Source of the DNA: Catellatospora citrea
Lineage (GTDB): Bacteria; Actinomycetota; Actinomycetes; Mycobacteriales; Micromonosporaceae
NCBI RefSeq assembly: GCF_003610235.1
Contig: NZ_RAPR01000001.1
Coordinates: forward strand, 620,001 to 684,000
Direction of reading: 5' to 3'
Length of the DNA stretch: 64,000 nt
The position numbers were made by a program, and so were the translations under genes. Below, piece after piece: positions 50,674 through 58,104 of the stretch (position 1 is its first letter; every line of letters begins with the position of its first letter). Under the pieces are notes generated by a model. That model saw only the letters and a program-made list of their open reading frames with translations, ran no database searches and was not told where the DNA came from.

Positions 50674-51576
50674 GTGGCCATCCACGATGACGAGGTCAGA
50701 GCAACTGCGGAGCAGGTGCGCCGCTTGGTGGCGGCCCAGTGCCCGCAGTGGTCCGACCTTCCCGTGGCGCCCCTGTCCGACGAGTTGGAGGGCACCGACC
50801 ACGTGCTCTTTCGGGTAGGCGATGAACTCGTCGCCCGAATGCCCAAGATCGCCTGGGCGGTCGACCAGGCAGATGCTGATGCACGCTGGCTGCCCTTGCT
50901 GGCGCCGTGCGTGCCAGTGCGAATTCCGGTTCCGCTGCACGTGGGCGAGCCGGGCCAGGGGTATCCGTGGCGGTGGACCGTGGTGCCGTGGATCGCGGGG
51001 AGCACCCCTGCCAGGCTTGGTTGCGACGACGTACTCCTGGCCCGTGACCTGGCATCCTTCGTTCGCGCCCTGCACGAGGCGGACCCGGCAGGAGGGCCGG
51101 TCAAGTCCCCGGGTTCTCGCGGGTCCGCTCTGCGGCACGCCGATGAGGGCGTGCGCCGCGTGCTGCCCCGGCTCGCCGCGCAGGACGACGGCTTCGACGT
51201 GGCAGCGGCCGAGGCGGCCTGGGACGCCTGCCTGGCGGCGCCCGAGTGGGACCGTGACCCCGTATGGATCCACGGTGATCTGCAGCCGGGAAACCTGATC
51301 ACCGACCGTGGCCGGCTGGCTGCGGTCATCGACTTCGGCGCACTCGGCCTCGGCGATCCGGCCCCGGACGTGGCGCCGGCGCTGTGGACCTTCACGGGCA
51401 CCGCTCGGGAGGCCTACCGGCAGGCGGTCGGCTACGACGACGCCACCTGGATCCGCGCCTGCGGCTGGGCCCTCGCACCATCGCTGACCGGCATCGACTA
51501 CTACCGGCATACCTTCCCGCGGATGGCCGAGCACGGCCGCCGCATGGTCCGTGCAGTGATCGCCGAACTGACCTGA
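50674..51576 (+). CDS. APH-type aminoglycoside/small-molecule phosphotransferase
   Basis: The 300-residue kinase-like protein has the Brenner motif HGDLQPGNL (His200-Leu208, Asp202 catalytic) and the metal-binding VIDFG about 20 residues later. The N-lobe includes VLFRVGDELVARMPK with the ATP-binding Lys. It would phosphorylate an antibiotic or small metabolite with ATP or GTP. The GTG at 50674 lacks a ribosome site and a TACTAT box lies about 10 bases upstream, so the transcript may be leaderless. In-frame earlier starts exist at 50665 and 50614. Confidence 0.88.
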   Translation: MAIHDDEVRATAEQVRRLVAAQCPQWSDLPVAPLSDELEGTDHVLFRVGDELVARMPKIAWAVDQADADARWLPLLAPCVPVRIPVPLHVGEPGQGYPWRWTVVPWIAGSTPARLGCDDVLLARDLASFVRALHEADPAGGPVKSPGSRGSALRHADEGVRRVLPRLAAQDDGFDVAAAEAAWDACLAAPEWDRDPVWIHGDLQPGNLITDRGRLAAVIDFGALGLGDPAPDVAPALWTFTGTAREAYRQAVGYDDATWIRACGWALAPSLTGIDYYRHTFPRMAEHGRRMVRAVIAELT

Positions 51577-51666
51577 ACGGCCGCCGCCAGGCCGGTGACT
51601 GCGGAAAGTGCGCGTTCCCACTGCTGAGCGGGAGCTGGACCGGTCGGTCGGCTGCGCGACCTGACG

Positions 51667-51699
51667 CCCGGCGGCGTGGACAGCTCTCACGCCGCCGGG
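51667..51699. terminator. bidirectional hairpin between convergent kinase and SDR genes
   Basis: CCCGGCGGCGTG (51667-51678) pairs perfectly with 51688-51699 around a 9-base loop. It lies midway between the stops at 51576 and 51739. Confidence 0.75.
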
Positions 51700-51738
51700 G
51701 TCGCTGCGGGTCGTACACGAGGCTGACCGGACCGGCAG

Positions 51739-52518
51739 CTAGACGATGGGGAGTTCACCGCCGTCGACTGTCAGGCTCACTCCGGTGACCCACTGAGCCC
51801 GGTCCGATGCGAGGTAGGCGACGGCCTCGGCGATGTCGCGCGGGTCTCCGGGACGGCCCAGCGGGATGCCCGCTGTGGTGGCGGCAAGCGGGACGTCCAT
51901 CGCGTCGGCGAAGTTCTGGCGGATCGCGTCGGCGCCCGGGGTGAGCACGTTGCCGGGGATGATCGTGGTGACGCGGATTCCGGCAGGCGCGAGCTCGGAA
52001 GCGAGCGCTTTGCTGTAGGCGTTGAGGGCGGCCTTGGCGGCACCGTAGTGAGCCAGTGGCGGTGGCGGCGTGAGGGCCGCTCCCGATGAGATGTTGACGA
52101 TCACGCCGCCCGGCCCTGCCTCGCGCAGCGCCGGCAGCAGCGCGTTGGTGACCCGCACGGCGGACAGGTAGTTGAGGTCGAGTGCGTCGATCCATTCCTC
52201 ATCGGGGATGGATGAGATGCCCCCGATGTGGGCGCGTGCCGCCGCCGCGTTGTTGACCACGATGTCGACGCCGCCGAGTTCGGCGAGCGCTGCGGCAGCG
52301 AATGCCTGCACGCCCGCGAGCGTGCCGACGTCGCCTCGGATGAACGTGGCGGCCTTCGGCGTCTCGTCGGTGGCGTTGCGCGCCGTGGTGACGACGGTCG
52401 CGCCGCCGTCGAGCAGCCGCTGCACGATGGCCGCGCCGATCCCGCGGCTGCCTCCCGTGACGATCGCGCGCTTTCCTGCGAACTCGGTGGGGTCGGGTGA
52501 ACTGCTGGTTCTGAACAT
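51739..52518 (-). CDS. short-chain dehydrogenase/reductase
   Basis: The 259-residue enzyme has the Rossmann motif TGGSRGIG near residue 22, VDIVVNNAAAARAH, the catalytic Ser in VNISSGAAL and YGAAK (Tyr and Lys), and ends WVTGVSLTVDGGELP. Cofactor choice is not clear; TTARNA after beta 2 leans to NADP. The ATG at 52518 is preferred because an earlier in-frame ATG (52530) lies inside a perfect palindrome that looks like an operator. Substrate unknown. Confidence 0.93.
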   Translation of the reverse strand: MFRTSSSPDPTEFAGKRAIVTGGSRGIGAAIVQRLLDGGATVVTTARNATDETPKAATFIRGDVGTLAGVQAFAAAALAELGGVDIVVNNAAAARAHIGGISSIPDEEWIDALDLNYLSAVRVTNALLPALREAGPGGVIVNISSGAALTPPPPLAHYGAAKAALNAYSKALASELAPAGIRVTTIIPGNVLTPGADAIRQNFADAMDVPLAATTAGIPLGRPGDPRDIAEAVAYLASDRAQWVTGVSLTVDGGELPIV

Positions 52519-52526
52519 GCGACCGA

Positions 52527-52542
52527 CCATAACAGGTTATGG
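52527..52542. promoter_or_regulatory. palindrome CCATAACAGGTTATGG at the SDR start
   Basis: CCATAAC-AG-GTTATGG is a perfect 16-bp inverted repeat immediately upstream of the SDR start codon. Such sites are typical of HxlR/MarR/TetR repressors. No divergent regulator gene is visible; the adjoining 150 bases hold no supported gene. Confidence 0.5.
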
Positions 52543-52691
52543 ACCGAACGTCCCAGAACTGTGAGCCATGGGCGACCAGGGAATATTCAGCGAGCAAGGC
52601 GTCCCGGCCACTGCGCGCCGCCAGGTCGATGAAACCGGTTCCTCCAGCGCCGACGACGACGCTTGCCGCACCAGCTGGTCCAGCATGGTCG

Positions 52692-53747
52692 TCATCGGGT
52701 CATGAGCGTATGGACCTCCAGTTCGTGCGCGGCCCGGACCTGCAGTTCGTTCTCCAGCTCGTACAGCCTGGCGAGAACGCGGTCACCATGGTCGAGGACG
52801 CCGCCCGCGAGGCCGATCAGTGAATCGTCGCGGTCCGGCGTGGACCATTCGAACAACAGGTCAAGGAGCGTGTCGCAGGTCTCGGTCGGGTCTGGCGCGC
52901 GGTCGAGGCCGAGCCAGGGCCGGCCGGCCCAGTACCCCAGCAGTGCCACGAACGTTTCCAGGCAGTGCCGCTTGTCGTCCTCCGTGCCCGCATCGGATCT
53001 CAGCCGCGCGGCGAGGTCGGCGTACAGGTCGGACATGCTCAGGCCGAGCACCCGGGCTCCGGCGTAGGCCCAGCGGTCCGAGCCCGTGCCTCCGCCGTCG
53101 GCCTCCCACCACGGGTTCCACAGCAGTTGCGTGAAATCGGCGCGTGCACGCTCGCCGTGCAGGGCGATGCCGAGGATCAGGCCGCCGTTGCAGTCTGTCG
53201 ACGCCCCGCCGTCGCCCCACTCGACGAGCCGGCCCAACCAGGACGGGTCGCCCGTCTTCGTCGCCAGCACGGGCAGGAACTCCGGGAACAGGCCGGCACC
53301 ATGGTGGCGCTGAAGCGCTCGGGCGATCTCGGTGCGCAGGCCACGGCATGGCAGGTGGAGCAGTCCCAGACACGCGTTCATCGACTCCGGATACGGGCCT
53401 TCGACGTGATCCCACAGCATCCGCTCAGCGGGCTCGTAGCCCAGGAAGCCGACCGTATGCAACACCTCGGCGGGCATGCCCTCGCGCAGCTGTCCGGCTT
53501 CCGTGCACGCCGCGAGCAGCGGCCCGGCCATCGACGGATCTCCGTGCTGGGCGAAGATCGGCATTAGCCTCCGGTGCACGTCGGGCTCGGCCAGGAACCT
53601 CGGCAGCAGCGCCTGCGCATCGGAGCGGGATCCGTGCCGCAGGACTACGTCGACGACCGTCGACTCCCAGCGCCACCGCACGGCGTGCGGCGCGCTTTCA
53701 TACCTGTCGAGCAGCTCGCGCGTCGCCCGCAACACCGCCACTGTCAT
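52692..53747 (-). CDS. HEAT-like helical repeat protein, unknown function
   Basis: The 351-residue protein is all helical, with tandem units of about 35 residues such as RYESAPHAVRWRWESTVVDV and ALLPRFLAEPDVHRRLMPIF. Leucine/alanine spacing suggests HEAT/ARM-like solenoid. Ends DRVLARLYELENELQVRAAH. No signal peptide or enzyme motif. GAGGAG lies one base before ATG 53747 and 7 bases before GTG 53741, so the latter may be the true start. Divergent from the Ohr gene. Confidence 0.7.
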   Translation of the reverse strand: MTVAVLRATRELLDRYESAPHAVRWRWESTVVDVVLRHGSRSDAQALLPRFLAEPDVHRRLMPIFAQHGDPSMAGPLLAACTEAGQLREGMPAEVLHTVGFLGYEPAERMLWDHVEGPYPESMNACLGLLHLPCRGLRTEIARALQRHHGAGLFPEFLPVLATKTGDPSWLGRLVEWGDGGASTDCNGGLILGIALHGERARADFTQLLWNPWWEADGGGTGSDRWAYAGARVLGLSMSDLYADLAARLRSDAGTEDDKRHCLETFVALLGYWAGRPWLGLDRAPDPTETCDTLLDLLFEWSTPDRDDSLIGLAGGVLDHGDRVLARLYELENELQVRAAHELEVHTLMTR

Positions 53748-53946
53748 GCTCCTCGCCGATCGAGATCAAGCTGACGAGCGCGCACGGTCCGCGCCTCCCC
53801 CGCCCGGCCATCCTCGCCGCCGCGGTCGGCAACCCCGAAGGCGCCCCGTGCAGGAAACCGCGGCGGTGGTGACGATGCGGGCCCGTGGCCTCGCGCAGCC
53901 GCCTAAGCTGCTCTAAGACGGCTACCACTCGCGGAAGGCCACGACG

Positions 53947-54405
53947 ATGAGCGCTGCAGGCCATGCCGGTGGTATCACCAAGGCCCTCTACACCGCGGAG
54001 GCCGTCGTGCAGGGTGGCCGCAACGGGCACGGTGGCAGTTCCGACGGCCGGCTGGAGGTCGACCTGGCCGTCCCGGAGTCGATGGGCGGGGCGGGCGGCG
54101 ACGGCACCAACCCCGAACAGCTGTTCGCCGTCGGCTACGCCGCCTGCTTTCAGTCCGCGATGCTCAACGTGGCCCACGGCCGCGGTCTCGATCTCGACCG
54201 GTCCCGCATCCATTCGACGGTCGCCATCGGCCCGACCGGCCACGGCGGAATGGGTCTGGCCGTCACCCTGGACCTGCACGCGGACAACCTGAGCCGCGAC
54301 GACGCCGCCAGCCTGCTCACCCGGGCGGACCAGCTCTGTCCGTATTCCAACGCCACCCGAGGCAACATCGACGTCACGCTGAAGTTCGCGGGCGAACCGA
54401 TCTGA
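53947..54405 (+). CDS. ohr: organic hydroperoxide resistance protein (OsmC/Ohr family)
   Basis: The 152-residue protein carries both redox cysteines of the family: peroxidatic Cys67 in GYAACFQSAM and resolving Cys131 in LCPYSNATRGN. Arg35 in GGSSDGRLEVDL is the likely activating residue. It reduces organic hydroperoxides with lipoamide-type thiols in the cytoplasm. An MFS exporter gene starts 18 bases after the stop. No OhrR gene is adjacent. Confidence 0.93.
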   Translation: MSAAGHAGGITKALYTAEAVVQGGRNGHGGSSDGRLEVDLAVPESMGGAGGDGTNPEQLFAVGYAACFQSAMLNVAHGRGLDLDRSRIHSTVAIGPTGHGGMGLAVTLDLHADNLSRDDAASLLTRADQLCPYSNATRGNIDVTLKFAGEPI

Positions 54406-54422
54406 GCAGAGCGGGGAGGGTC

Positions 54423-56162
54423 ATGCCCGCGGCCTTCCCGCCTCCCGGCAGGCGGAGCGAGCGTATCCCGTACAAGTGGTCGGTCCTGTCCAACACCACG
54501 CTCGGCATGCTCCTGGCCACCGTGAACGCGTCCATTCTGATCATCTCGCTGCCTGCCGTCTTCAACGGCATCCACCTCGATCCGCTCGCCCCGGGCAACG
54601 TGAGCTACCTGCTCTGGCTGCTGATGGGGTATCTGCTGGTCACGGCTGTGCTGGTGGTCAGCCTCGGGAGGCTGGGCGACATCTACGGGCGGGTGCGGAT
54701 CTACCGCGCCGGGTTCGTCGTGTTCGCCGCCGCCTCGGTCGCGCTCGCGTTGACCCCGGCGAGTGGCACCGCCGGGGCGCTCTGGCTGATCGGCTGGCGC
54801 CTGGTGCAGGGTGTGGGCGGCGCGATGCTGATGGCCAACTCGACCGCGCTCATCACCGACGCCTTCCCCGCCCGGCAGCGCGGCACCGCCCTGGGCGTCA
54901 ACCAGGTCGCCGGACTGGCCGGCGGCTTCATCGGCCTGGTCCTGGGCGGCGTGCTCTCGGCGTGGAACTGGCGGGCGATCTTCTGGGTCAGCGTCGTGGT
55001 CGGCCTGGTCGGCGCCTGGTGGGCCTACCGCAATCTGCGCGAGACGGCGCAGCCCCGGTCCGGCGTGCGCATCGACTGGTGGGGCAACCTGACGTTCGCC
55101 GCCGGCCTGACCGTCCTGCTCGCGGCGATCACGTACGGCATCCAGCCCTACGGCGGGCACACCGAGGGCTGGACCAACCCGTGGGTCGTCGGCGGCATCC
55201 TCGGCGGACTGGCCCTGCTGGTCGTCTTCTGCGTCGTCGAGACCCGGGTGCCCCAGCCGATGTTCCACCTCGGCCTGTTCCGGATCCAGGCGTTCTGGGC
55301 GGGCAACGCGGCCGCCCTGCTCAACGCCATCGGCCGTGGCGGCCTGCAGTTCATGCTGATCATCTGGCTGCAGGGCATCTGGCTGCCGCTGCACGGCTAC
55401 GACTTCGCGCAGACCCCGCTCTGGGCGGGCATCTACCTGCTGCCGCTCACCGTCGGATTCATCGCCGCGGGCCCGGTCTCGGGCTACCTGTCCGACCGGT
55501 ACGGCGCGAAGCTGTTCGCCACCGGCGGGCTGCTCCTCACCGCGCTGAGCTTCCTCGGCCTGCTGGTGATCCCGGTCGACTTCGGCTACCCGGCGTTCGC
55601 CGCGCTGCTGCTGCTCAACGGGATCGGCTCGGGCCTGTTCTCGGCGCCCAACACGACGGCGGTGATGAACGCCGTGCCGGCCGCCGAACGGGGCGTCGCC
55701 TCCGGTATCCGGGCGACCTTCCAGAACACCGGCATGGTGCTGTCCATCGGCGTGTTCTTCTCGCTGCTCGTCGCCGGGCTGTCCCGGTCGCTGCCGGGCA
55801 CGCTGCACAGCGGGCTGGCCGCCGACGGCGTACCCGGACCCGCGATCGCGGCGATCACCGCGGTGCCGCCGGTCGGGCTCATGTTCGCCGCGTTCCTCGG
55901 CGCCAACCCGATCGCCTCGCTGCTCAGTGCCGCCGGTGTCCTGCACGAGTTGCCCGCGTCGACGGTGTCGACGCTGACCACCCGGACCTACCTGCCTCAA
56001 CTGCTGTCCGGCCCGTTCCACAGCGGTCTGGTCGTGGTGTTCGTCCTGGCCGCCGCGCTGAACGTGGTCGCGGCGGTCGTGTCGCTGTTCCGCGGCGGTG
56101 TCTACATCTACGACGAGCACGTCCACGACGAGGACGTGCGCGTGGAGTCCGACTGCGGATAG
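54423..56162 (+). CDS. MFS exporter (DHA2 type, 14 helices)
   Basis: The 579-residue protein starts MPAAFPPPGRRSERIPYKWS after GGGGAGGG, 18 bases downstream of ohr. Motif A reads VSLGRLGDIYGRVRIYRAG, with conserved GxLaDrxGrrr spacing, and the antiporter motif C NQVAGLAGGFIGLVLGG. The hydrophilic C-terminus has DEHVHDEDVRVESD. It probably exports a drug or oxidised metabolite and may be co-expressed with ohr. Confidence 0.92.
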   Translation: MPAAFPPPGRRSERIPYKWSVLSNTTLGMLLATVNASILIISLPAVFNGIHLDPLAPGNVSYLLWLLMGYLLVTAVLVVSLGRLGDIYGRVRIYRAGFVVFAAASVALALTPASGTAGALWLIGWRLVQGVGGAMLMANSTALITDAFPARQRGTALGVNQVAGLAGGFIGLVLGGVLSAWNWRAIFWVSVVVGLVGAWWAYRNLRETAQPRSGVRIDWWGNLTFAAGLTVLLAAITYGIQPYGGHTEGWTNPWVVGGILGGLALLVVFCVVETRVPQPMFHLGLFRIQAFWAGNAAALLNAIGRGGLQFMLIIWLQGIWLPLHGYDFAQTPLWAGIYLLPLTVGFIAAGPVSGYLSDRYGAKLFATGGLLLTALSFLGLLVIPVDFGYPAFAALLLLNGIGSGLFSAPNTTAVMNAVPAAERGVASGIRATFQNTGMVLSIGVFFSLLVAGLSRSLPGTLHSGLAADGVPGPAIAAITAVPPVGLMFAAFLGANPIASLLSAAGVLHELPASTVSTLTTRTYLPQLLSGPFHSGLVVVFVLAAALNVVAAVVSLFRGGVYIYDEHVHDEDVRVESDCG

Positions 56163-56230
56163 CCGCGACACGCGCTCAGCCCGTTTCCCGGGGACCGGCG
56201 GGCCCGCCCGGCCGGCGTAGCGTGGCCGTC

Positions 56231-56770
56231 ATGGGTGTCACCGTGCTGCCGGCTGCCGATCGCGTCGCCGTTGCGTGGCGCAACGGCGGCGGGGTCACCC
56301 GCGAGATCGCCGCCTTCCCCGCGGGTGTCGATGACTTCCGGTGGCGACTGAGCATCGCCGACGTCGCCGCGGACGGCCCGTTCTCGGCCTTCGTCGGCTA
56401 CCGCCGCGTGATCACCGTGCTCACGGGTGCGGGCATGCGGCTGACCGTCGGCGACGCCGTACACGACATCGGGCCGCTGCAGCCGTTCGAGTTCGACGGC
56501 GGAGCGCAGACGACATGCACCCTGCCGGGCGGGCCGATCACCGACCTCAACCTCATGGTGCGCGCCGGTGCCCGCGGTGCGGTGCGCATCATCGAGACCA
56601 GCGACCCCCTGACCGTGACCGGTCCGGCCGCGATCGTCATCGTGCGCGGGGCCGCGACCCTGGCGGGGCGCAGTGTGGGGGTGCCGGACGCGGCACTGGT
56701 GGACCGCGCCACCGACACCGCGCTGTCGCCCCTCGGCACCGCGACCGTGGCACTGATCGACCTGCCCTGA
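56231..56770 (+). CDS. HutD-family cupin-like protein
   Basis: The 179-residue protein begins MGVTVLPAADRVAVAWRNGG, followed by GVTREIAAFP and FRWRLSIADVAADGPFSAF, the HutD (Ves) signature. It forms a double-stranded beta barrel. In some bacteria it is linked to histidine utilisation or cold response, but no hut genes are near. It begins about 70 bases after the MFS gene. Confidence 0.92.
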   Translation: MGVTVLPAADRVAVAWRNGGGVTREIAAFPAGVDDFRWRLSIADVAADGPFSAFVGYRRVITVLTGAGMRLTVGDAVHDIGPLQPFEFDGGAQTTCTLPGGPITDLNLMVRAGARGAVRIIETSDPLTVTGPAAIVIVRGAATLAGRSVGVPDAALVDRATDTALSPLGTATVALIDLP

Positions 56771-57026
56771 ACTGCTCGCCCGTCCGCCGACATCGGGGGA
56801 ACCGCCCGCGCACACGGAGTCCTTCGGCCTCGCCCTCGTACGGGTCCGAAGACCAGGAGTTCCGCCTTTGCGCACGCCGCAGCGCGGTCCGCACACCAGC
56901 CTGGTTCAGTCGGCTACCCGACGCCGGAGTGTGGGCACGAGGGCGGCACCCGCCGTGCGGCGTCGGGCCGATGAGGACGACCGGCACGGTTGCCACCGAT
57001 CGCAAGGAACGTGCCATCATCACGGC

Positions 57027-57965
57027 GTGGCATTCCGATCCGTGACGGCGTACGCCCCTGACGGTGTGGCGGCCTTCGGCCTGGGGCTGGTCGGTGAGAT
57101 CTTCAGCGGCCGCTTCGCCTTCGACGTCTGCGCCGAGCAGCCCGGCCCGGTGCGCACCGACCTGGGGCTCACGGTGCAGGTGGACGCCGGGCTCGACCGG
57201 CTCGCCGCAGCCGACCTGGTCATCGCGCTGCCGGGCAGCCGGTTCCGGGAGCCGCCCCCGGCTGTCGCGGACGCCTTCCGCGCGGCCGCGGCCCGCGGCG
57301 CGACCGTGGCCAGCCACTGCGTCGGCGCGTACGTGCTGGCCGAGGCAGGCCTGCTGGACGGGCGCCGGGCGACCACGCACTGGCGCTTCGCCGCCGAGTT
57401 CGCCGAGCGCTACCCGACGGTGCGGCTGGCCACCGACGTGCTCTACGTCGACGAGGGCGCGGTCGTGACCGGCGCGGGGGCCGCGGCGGGCATGGACATG
57501 TGCCTGCACCTGATCCGCCGCGAGTTCGGTTCCGCGGCCGCCAACGACGTCGCCCGCGAGCTGGTCGTCCCGCCGCACCGTGACGGCGGACAGGCGCAGT
57601 TCGTGACCGCGCCGGTGCCCGACGGCTTCGAGGATCAGCGGCTGGGTGCCGTGCTGGCGTGGGCTCGGTCCAACACCCACCGGCGGCTGACCGTCGACGA
57701 GTTGGCGGCCCGCGCGCTCACCAGCCGGCGCACGTTCCTGCGCCGGTTCGCCGACGCGACCGGGACCACGCCGCACGCCTGGCTGCTGGCGCAGCGGCTC
57801 AATCGTGCCGAGGAGTTGCTGGAGGCCAGCGACCTGCCCGTCGAGGAGGTCGCCCGGCAGGTCGGGTTCGGATCCGCGGCGGCGCTGCGCGAGCAGTTCG
57901 TGCGCCGCCGGGGTGTGCCGCCGCGGACCTACCGCAAGACCTTCGGCAGTCGATCCGCGGTCTGA
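57027..57965 (+). CDS. GlxA-type AraC regulator (DJ-1/PfpI domain plus AraC HTH)
   Basis: From GTG 57027 the protein is 312 residues. Residues 1-180 are a DJ-1/PfpI class I amidotransferase-like domain with the nucleophile-elbow Cys in ATVASHCVGAYVLAEAGLLD. Residues about 215-305 are the AraC double helix-turn-helix (RRLTVDELAARALTSRRTFL and VEEVARQVGFGSAAALREQF). It is an activator or repressor responding to a small ligand. It stands upstream of the rhamnogalacturonan lyase but a strong separate promoter follows. The start lacks a clear ribosome site. Confidence 0.92.
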   Translation: MAFRSVTAYAPDGVAAFGLGLVGEIFSGRFAFDVCAEQPGPVRTDLGLTVQVDAGLDRLAAADLVIALPGSRFREPPPAVADAFRAAAARGATVASHCVGAYVLAEAGLLDGRRATTHWRFAAEFAERYPTVRLATDVLYVDEGAVVTGAGAAAGMDMCLHLIRREFGSAAANDVARELVVPPHRDGGQAQFVTAPVPDGFEDQRLGAVLAWARSNTHRRLTVDELAARALTSRRTFLRRFADATGTTPHAWLLAQRLNRAEELLEASDLPVEEVARQVGFGSAAALREQFVRRRGVPPRTYRKTFGSRSAV

Positions 57966-57981
57966 GGGCCGGATTCAGCAC

Positions 57982-58010
57982 TTGACAGCGCACTCAAGGT
58001 GATCGATAGT
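57982..58010 (+). promoter_or_regulatory. sigma-70-like promoter of the PL11 lyase gene
   Basis: TTGACA at 57982-57987 is followed 17 bases later by GATAGT (58005-58010), a near match to TATAAT. It lies just after the AraC-type gene stop and upstream of the operator at 58030, so it is the likely promoter of the lyase. Confidence 0.65.
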
Positions 58011-58029
58011 TGTAACGTTTCAGACCCCT

Positions 58030-58041
58030 GAAAGCGCTTTC
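58030..58041. promoter_or_regulatory. LacI-type operator GAAAGCGCTTTC
   Basis: A perfect 12-bp palindrome with central CG, the form used by LacI/GalR sugar repressors, lies 20 bases after the -10 box. A flanking TTTCAG-N4-CTGAAA repeat (58018-58033) overlaps its left arm. No LacI gene is in the window. Confidence 0.7.
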
Positions 58042-58104
58042 CGTGACCCTCGCGTCCCCGATCACGCGAGCAACGGAGGCGCCACCTCCACGAGGAGATC
58101 ACCC

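Noticed and set aside
52543..52691. Possible divergent regulator or small gene next to the SDR
   Set aside because: Frames in both directions show no helix-turn-helix and no ribosome site.
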